A DNA stretch of 64,000 nt from Lolium rigidum (taxonomy: Eukaryota; Streptophyta; Magnoliopsida; Poales; Poaceae), in NCBI RefSeq assembly GCF_022539505.1, contig NC_061514.1, positions 325,173,090-325,237,089 of the forward strand, written 5' to 3'. Under the pieces are notes generated by a model. That model saw only the letters and a program-made list of their open reading frames with translations, did no database searches and was not told the origin of the DNA. This document shows positions 57,863 through 64,000 of the stretch, in pieces; the first letter of the stretch is position 1; each line of letters opens with the position of its first letter. The translations under genes were made by a program, and so were the position numbers.

Positions 57863-59047
57863 GGAAAATGATGCTATTCCCCCGGGGGATGAACGCCCCG
57901 CAGCCTCCTCCTTCTGCGTGTGACGCGTGTCCATGGGGCCCACCACGTTCTCTATTCTCTTTCTTTCCTGGCCACTCGTTCCTTTCCTTATCTTCTACCG
58001 TTCCCCATCCTCTCACCTTTTTCGCCGGGCCGGAGAGGCGGAGACGGGACCAGGACCTCGCTGCTGCTGCTGAGGTCGAGGCGAAGCTCCGCCGGGGTGC
58101 CGTCCGCGCCGTCGTCCTGGACGCCGCCATGGGGTGCACTCGCAGGGCCCCGCCCGGAGCTCGCCCGCCTTGCCGCCGGGAGCTCGTCTGCCTCGACCTG
58201 GAACGAGGCGGGGCCAGAGACGGGACCAGGACGTTGCTGCCGAGGTCGAGGCCAAGCTCAGCCTGGGCGCCGTCATGTTGTACACTCGCGGGGCTCCGCC
58301 TAGGCGTCGCACCCGTGGCGTGCACGCGCTCGTCCCCGGGCATGAGGTTGTCGCGGAGGAGAAGGTGGGTGCTGCCAATGGCTTTCGGGATGGGGCCTAG
58401 GGGAAGAGCAATGTTTTAGGTAGTGCAAAAAGGCAGGGACAGATGCCATGATGGGTGGATGGCGATGCTACCATGGCAGCAGAGATGGGATGATTGTGCT
58501 ACATATTTCTTTTTCTTTTTGCTACACATTTATTTTTGTGTTGCTACCTCCGTTCTGAAATGTTGCTACAAAAGTATAAGTTCTTTGCTACGAGGTCTCC
58601 GTTGATTTCTCCGATGAGGTCTCGGTTCTGTGCATTTGCAACACAACAATATTGTTTGCTTCAAATTTTCTGTTGTTTTGCTACAATTGCACAATATATT
58701 TGCTACGAGGTCTCCGTCGAGATCTCCGGTGAGGGTCTCCGGCGAGGTATCCGTGAGGTTCTCCAACGATGGCTTCGCCGATGTCAGTTTTGCTACAATT
58801 TATTTGCGGTTTTGCTACATCTGCGTAATATGTTTGCTACGTGGTCTCCGGCGAGCCCAGCCTTTTTTATTTCTTTTTCTGAACGAACCGTTTTTTGCTT
58901 CAGTCATTTGCTGCCGGGGGTGATTTTTTGCTGCCGGGAGATGTTTTTTTTGCTACATGCAAATCTAACCGTCAAAATGGTTGATCCGACGGCTGGGGAC
59001 CCGGGGGCTGGGGAATCAGATCCCCCGGGGGACGCCCAGCAGTTTCC
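57863..59047. mobile_element. Mutator-like element (non-autonomous MULE) with 9-bp TSD
   Basis: The target duplication is TAAAAATAT at 57854-57862 and 59048-59056, 9 bp as expected for Mutator. The left end is GGAAAATGATGCTATTCCCC and the right end reads GGAAACTGCTGGGCGTCCCC on the other strand. Both carry the palindrome TCCCCCGGGGGA about 16 bp inside the terminus. The interior has a GC-rich gene-like part with a duplicated motif (GAGACGGGACCAGGAC at about 58039 and 58217). It then has a T-rich part with many TTTGCTAC and CTACGAGGTCTCCG units (58497-58970). No MULE transposase is present. It sits inside the large LTR-type insertion and is therefore younger than that insertion. Confidence 0.8.
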
Positions 59048-61372
59048 TAAAAATATCTACAATATGCCACTGGTCTCATGACCAGATTCGTTGTAAAATT
59101 AATGCGATAAAAATAACAAGGCAGGGACTTTTCCCTACTCAAATAATTATTAAAAATCAAATAAAATAGATATTAAGTTAATTCCAACTCCAGTAGCTCA
59201 AATATTACTTACACTAATTGATTATGCAATAAATTGGTATGGTCACCTTGCATGATCATGCCCTAGCTTAAGTAAGGGACAATATGGCTATTTTCTCTAA
59301 GTGATATTGTCCTAAAATATTATGCAAATCATATGAGGTGTTATACTTCATTTAAATCTTGTCCCAAATAAATTCATGTGATGTTTGGACCCCTGGACCA
59401 AACTCTCTTATATGAATTACTTGGAGATTTAACTCACTTGTAGTATTATTAAATGGTATGAGGTGGTTTACCTCATTTAAATTGTTTTCTCAATTGATGA
59501 TCATGAATGGTGGACTTAGGTCAATACCAATTCATATATGATTGTTTGAGAATTTAAATCTTAAGAAGATTTCAATGAGAGGAAATTATTTCTCAATAAC
59601 TACATGGAAACTATCATTTACATATGTAATGAGAAGAAATTACTTTCCTCAAGCCACACAACCAATGCACCCTAATTATATTAATTATGTTCTTGGAATA
59701 GTTGGTGTGAATATATGTGATGTTGGAATAGCCAATGAATTGTTTGGTGATTGTATCCTCGTATTCGTGTATAGACGCTAGTACCGGAGAATACCAGGAA
59801 GAGGAAGGATTCTACCCCGAAGAAGAAGAGAACTTTGACCACATCAACAACCAAGGCAAGCTAACACTACTGCAAGCTCTATTGTTGCAAGCTAATATTC
59901 TTGCAAGTGCAAAGTCCTACCAAGGACAAGGCAATCTCATCTTTTCTTATGAAGCATAAGCCTATCCCAAGTTTTATTACAAGTTTTATTTCCAAGCTTT
60001 ATTGCTTTGGGTTATCCAAGCACTTTTTGATTCATGATTCAATGGGGTTAATGTTAGATTAGTACACGAGTATCAAAATTAGCCTAGAAGCAAAGCAATA
60101 TACTTAGCACCCCTCATATCTAGATGCTAGTGCTAAATTAAAAATGACTACTCTAGATGGGAACATGTGTGGTGAAATAATGATGATGATGAAATTGATG
60201 AAATAAATTTTGAAGGTGAATATGACCAAGAGAAGATAGTGATTTTTTTTGAATAAAAACTGATATTTGGTTTGGATGCGATACCTTTCCAATTTTTGAG
60301 TACCCCCACAATACCTGATTATGGGTAAGGGCTTAACTAGCAATTTATGTATCTTAGTATGGGTTCCCTCTCGAACACACGTCATAGGGGTTATGCCGAG
60401 GCTGCCTCCGTTGTTGAGAAATGATGTGAATTGAGGTGAATTGTACGGCCAAGCCTCGTGCAGTTCCCAGAGTTGACGATTGGTCTTCACTCGGGAGGCC
60501 AAGCTCATGGGGAGAGGTGCTCATACTAGGATTTGTAAATGAAAGGTTATGGTTGATGATCCGCGTATCGTGTTACGATGATTCGGGGTTATCCCGACGG
60601 ATGAAATCAAATGTTGTGGCACAAGTGTGCAACCTCTGCGAGTGTAAACCTATTCGAATAGCCGTGTCCACGGTTACGGACGGTTGGAAAGGCCATCTCG
60701 TTACCGAGTGTCAGATTCTTTGAAAATAGTGATGCAATGAATGGTGAATTGGTGACTTGTTTTTGAATCACAACTTGAGTTGTGGGAATGACACTAATGT
60801 TCCCACTTGAGTAGTTACTACATGAAGAGTCTTTCTTTCCAATACTTGTGAACTCAAAATTGGCTTTATGCAAAAGAAACTAGAGCTTAGTACCCCTTTA
60901 CTAGAATTGATAGTACTTACACTAGTATTAGTTTGCGAGTACTTTAAAGTACTCACGGACTGTGTCCCCGGCTATTCAAATGGCCAGTACTATGAAGAGG
61001 CGCAGCAGTATGAAGATGATGGACAGCAGGACGTCTACGACAACTAGGACTACTCCTGACGTCAAGCGTTGGCCTGTGGACTATAGAGTCCTTGTATCTT
61101 ACGCTTCCGCTATGAACTTATGTTTGTTCGTTGATCAGTTCGTTGATCACTAGATCAACTATTTGTGTAATATGGATCATGTGATTCCAAGTTGTAAGAC
61201 TTTATGGTTTGTAATGAATGATGACTTATGATATTCAACTGTTATGTCTCGCAACAACAATATTCCTGGGATTGCGATGTATGGCATAACAGGCATCTGG
61301 ACTTAAAAATCCAGGTGTTGACATTTTCTTTTCTAGAAATTTATTTATTTGGTTGTGAATGTGTATTTTCAG

Positions 61373-61587
61373 TTGCTCGATTACATGATATTGGCAATCA
61401 CCAAATGGATTTCATCTTCCAAGGGCACCCCATTCAGGACATAACTATTGGGCAAAGACAAGGTAGTTAACAACGAACGTTGCGTTGAGCATGGTACAGA
61501 TTATGTGAATTACTAAAACATGCTATATATGCAGATCCTAAAGAGGTCAAGAGGCAGAGAGATAGGGAGTGGCATGCAAAAAACTAA
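61373..61587 (+). pseudogene. Exon-pair-like fragment next to the large insertion
   Basis: 61373-61462 (RLHDIGNHQMDFIFQGHPIQ) and 61535-61587 (DPKEVKRQRDREWHAKN then a stop) have proper AG acceptors and a GT donor and join in phase, with a 72-bp intron. The basic VKRQRDRE stretch resembles sequence seen in several grass repeat-associated proteins. No larger gene can be assembled, and the large LTR-type insertion lies about 50 bp upstream, in what would be the preceding intron. Confidence 0.28.
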
Positions 61588-61689
61588 ATATGAGATTTCA
61601 AAGCGCAAATTTGTGGAAATGGCCTGCTGCCACAGAGGCTTGTGGGGAGGTCAGTTTACACCATTCACTTTTCAAACTTCGTATTAAGG

Positions 61690-62575
61690 TCTGCAATAAG
61701 ATGTACTTCCATTCCGGGCGACGCTCCTGGCTCGTCCCCGCGGGCGAGTCAGGGCGAAACCCTAATCCCTCCTCCGCCGCCGCCGGTGGGAGCCGCCGGG
61801 CAAAGCCCGCGCGGTGCCGCCGGCGGCGGGCATCTCCACCAACCGCATGTCTGTAGGGGCGCGGGTAAACCCGACGGCGGCGGCAGGAGCTCCATGGCTG
61901 CCCAGCAACGGCGACGGCGCTGGGAAAGGCGGCGACGGCGCTGTATATGACGGCGACGGCGCTGGGTTGTCGGCGACGGTGCTAGGCGGCCGGAGTTGGT
62001 GCCGTGGCGGCGCGGGTCGGCCGGCCCAGATCTGGGCCCTTCGGGCTCGATTCGAGGAAGGCGGGCCCCGGCCGTTCTGGGCACCTGCGCCCGGGTGCGG
62101 TCATCCATCTGCTCCACGCCCGTCCCCCTCGGCTCCGAGCGTAGGGTGCTGCTGCTCTGGCCGGGTAGAGCTTAGCCTAACGCCATCTTGGCGTGGTGGC
62201 TCGGGGCGCCCGTGCGGCGCTGGCGGTGCGGTAGGCGGTGCTGGGTGGCCGGCGATGCCTCTCTGAGGTGGATGAGCGCAGACCTGCTAGCGAGTCCTCC
62301 CTTGGTTAGGTCAGCGCGTGAGTGAGGTACCATTCTCCGGGCGAAAGCCCTGCCTTTCGGGGCCGGTGACGGCGACGCCTGAGAGCGCCGTTTCCTCTGT
62401 GGCGTCATCGAGGAGTTCCGACATCTCCCTCGCCTAGGGTCTCAGGTTCCGGGTGAAAACCTTAGATTTGGCATGCCAAATCGGGTGACGGCGGCGTCTT
62501 TGACGTCGTACCCTCCATGGAGGCGTCGTCTTTGGAGCTTTGAGTTCAGGCCGTAGTCCTTCCGGGACGGGCCAC
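61690..62575 (+). mobile_element. Possible LINE-derived GC-rich segment
   Basis: Contains GGCGAAACCCTAATCC, CGGGCGAAAGCCCTGCC and GGGTGAAAACCTTAGATTTG, phrases frequent in untranslated parts of Triticeae LINEs. GGCGACGGCGCTG units are repeated (61909-61980). There is no coherent protein. The call is by recognition of style only. Confidence 0.35.
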
Positions 62576-64000
62576 TACAATTATGATCTGAAAAAAGAGA
62601 TGCCCTTCCATATGGCGCAAATGGAATAGATTGTAGTGGACAATTCTGAACCTATCTATTTGTTGCCAAATGTGTGTTTGGGGGGCCACTATCATCTTTT
62701 TTCTTTGACTTCGGGTTGTTTGCCTATTAGCTACCAATGAACCAGTCGTACCAAATCTGTAATTTTGTGAAGTGCAAAGTTAATCCCCTCGAGGACAAGC
62801 ACCAGTAGTGCGAGTTATTGATCATCTTTTTTTTATATTTTCAATTTATTAACTGCACTGGTATATATTGGTCTGATGGATGTGCTCAATTTTATTTTGT
62901 TCTGCTGCATCTCCTTGCTAAAATTAAAACCTAGAAAACCATGTGTGCAATATATTCATTTTTTCCATCGGATTTGTTCAGAAAATCTTGTTCTATTTTC
63001 CTTTTGGGATAAGAATTATAGTGCAGATGGCAGATGGGTGTATGGTCAACTTTGTCATCGAAGCCACTAAGGTCCACGAATTACAGAGAAAAACTGAGAG
63101 GAGGGGAAATAGTTAGAGTAGTAACTTAGCATGAACAAATGAAGATTAAAGATGGATACAAGACAACTTGCTCATTGTTGAACGATTGGACCTGTGTGGA
63201 TATACTGATATAGTACTTTTCTGAACATAGGGAATTCAAGCCTCTAGGCTTCGACATCCTTAAACATCATGCTGCCAGAGGTTGAAATCACCACATGAAG
63301 GCATGCGAGGTCTACTGAAGGGGATGAAGGCTTTGACATGAGACTGAATCCTCGCGATTATGCTAGAATAACAGCCTGCCTAGACGATACATTTTTATGT
63401 CCTTAAAGGAAGTAATGCTGAAGTCCTATCTTGGAAGTCAGTGTCCAGAGGTGAACTGTTATAGTTCCATCCATTCTGAATATACATGCTGGTTGTTTAG
63501 TCAATGATTTTTGGCATGCAAGGATTTCAGGCTATATCATGCTATAGATGTACTTCATAGATTAAGTGTATTGTTGCTCTAAAAACAGATTAAGTGTATT
63601 TCCCTGCCACCACAATGATAAGATTTTTTTTTGAAACCACCACAATGATAAGATTAATTATTATCCCTGTTGCACTATTAGTGGACTCCCTTTGAGATCA
63701 AAACCTAGGATAAAAGTGATGTGAGCTCGATGTGTGTGATTGAGCCGTCGTTCTTGCTGTCATCTGATTGAGTTGTCATTCGTGCTGCCGTCAGATATAG
63801 CCGCCACCGTGGGCGTCCTTCTCTCCGTCTTTCGTATTGCTGTCTGATGGGACAAGCGGGACATCTTAGGTCTGCCTGATTCATTGTTTTTGAACATGTT
63901 GTATCAAGTACTTCAAGTTATCATTCTACTTTTAGGAATTCTGTAGCGTGCATGGATCCTATTTTCTAATGTTCAACTGAGAGCAATTTTTTGTCTCGCA
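62576..64000. other. AT-rich intergenic region
   Basis: No gene seen. Minor features are two copies of CCACCACAATGATAAGATT (63607-63625 and 63637-63655) and two copies of AGATTAAGTGTATT (about 63559 and 63588). Confidence 0.45.

Larger units (their letters stand above)
55365..61323 (+). mobile_element. Large LTR-type insertion, probably a solo LTR (family not recognised)
   Basis: Begins TGTAACATCCCAAA, ends CAGGTGTTGACA, and is flanked by a perfect 5-bp duplication TTTTC (55360-55364 and 61324-61328). It is 5.96 kb as found, or about 4.8 kb without the MULE at 57863-59047. There is no gag, pol, primer site or second LTR copy that I can see. A TATA box at 57242-57249 follows about 1.9 kb of AT-rich sequence and precedes a GC-rich leader, as in a U3-R-U5 order. 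The most economical reading is a very long solo LTR; a large retrotransposon derivative without coding regions is the alternative. Confidence 0.65.

Overview
This is a grass nuclear window, most likely from a Triticeae genome (wheat, Aegilops or barley type). The evidence is the dense nesting of CACTA, Gypsy (Athila-like and Tat-like), Copia, LINE, MULE and Stowaway/Tourist-like sequence, GC-rich cereal coding sequence and GT-AG introns. Only three loci look like well-supported host genes. All positions, splice sites and repeat boundaries were read by eye, and family names come from recognised motifs, not from a database search.

Layout. 1-3443 is mostly featureless, with a possible LINE tail. 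3444-32562 is a TE nest built on an old CACTA element read on the minus strand. Its ORF fragments (5452-7113 and 14174-15409) are split by Gypsy element A (7119-14168, TSD ACTAT). An Athila-like element (15410-31610, TSD GATCC) lies beside them and is itself split by Gypsy element B (21509-27889, TSD GGTAT). A small CACTA element (32566-33779, TSD GTA) closes the nest.

34419-41570 holds two tandem minus-strand genes for secreted Ole e 1-domain proline-rich proteins, with 8 and 6 copies of a His/Pro-rich repeat of about 61 residues. 42297-47214 is MITEs, LINE pieces and a reversed Copia solo LTR. 47560-49179 is a two-exon GT14 (DUF266) glycosyltransferase gene with one frameshift in exon 1. 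52550-53550 is an unidentified minus-strand spliced gene candidate. 55365-61323 is a large LTR-like insertion (TSD TTTTC) that carries a MULE (57863-59047, 9-bp TSD).

The most interesting signal is in the sister elements A and B. Both lack reverse transcriptase and integrase, so they must depend on proteins supplied by other elements. Their LTRs share a series of strong stem-loops downstream of the TATA box, with sequence changes that mostly keep pairing. Their internal regions are full of AGCCGAT...ATCGGCT inverted repeats. Each also carries an antisense ORF for a very acidic protein just upstream of the 3' LTR, with a TATA-like box at a similar distance in both.
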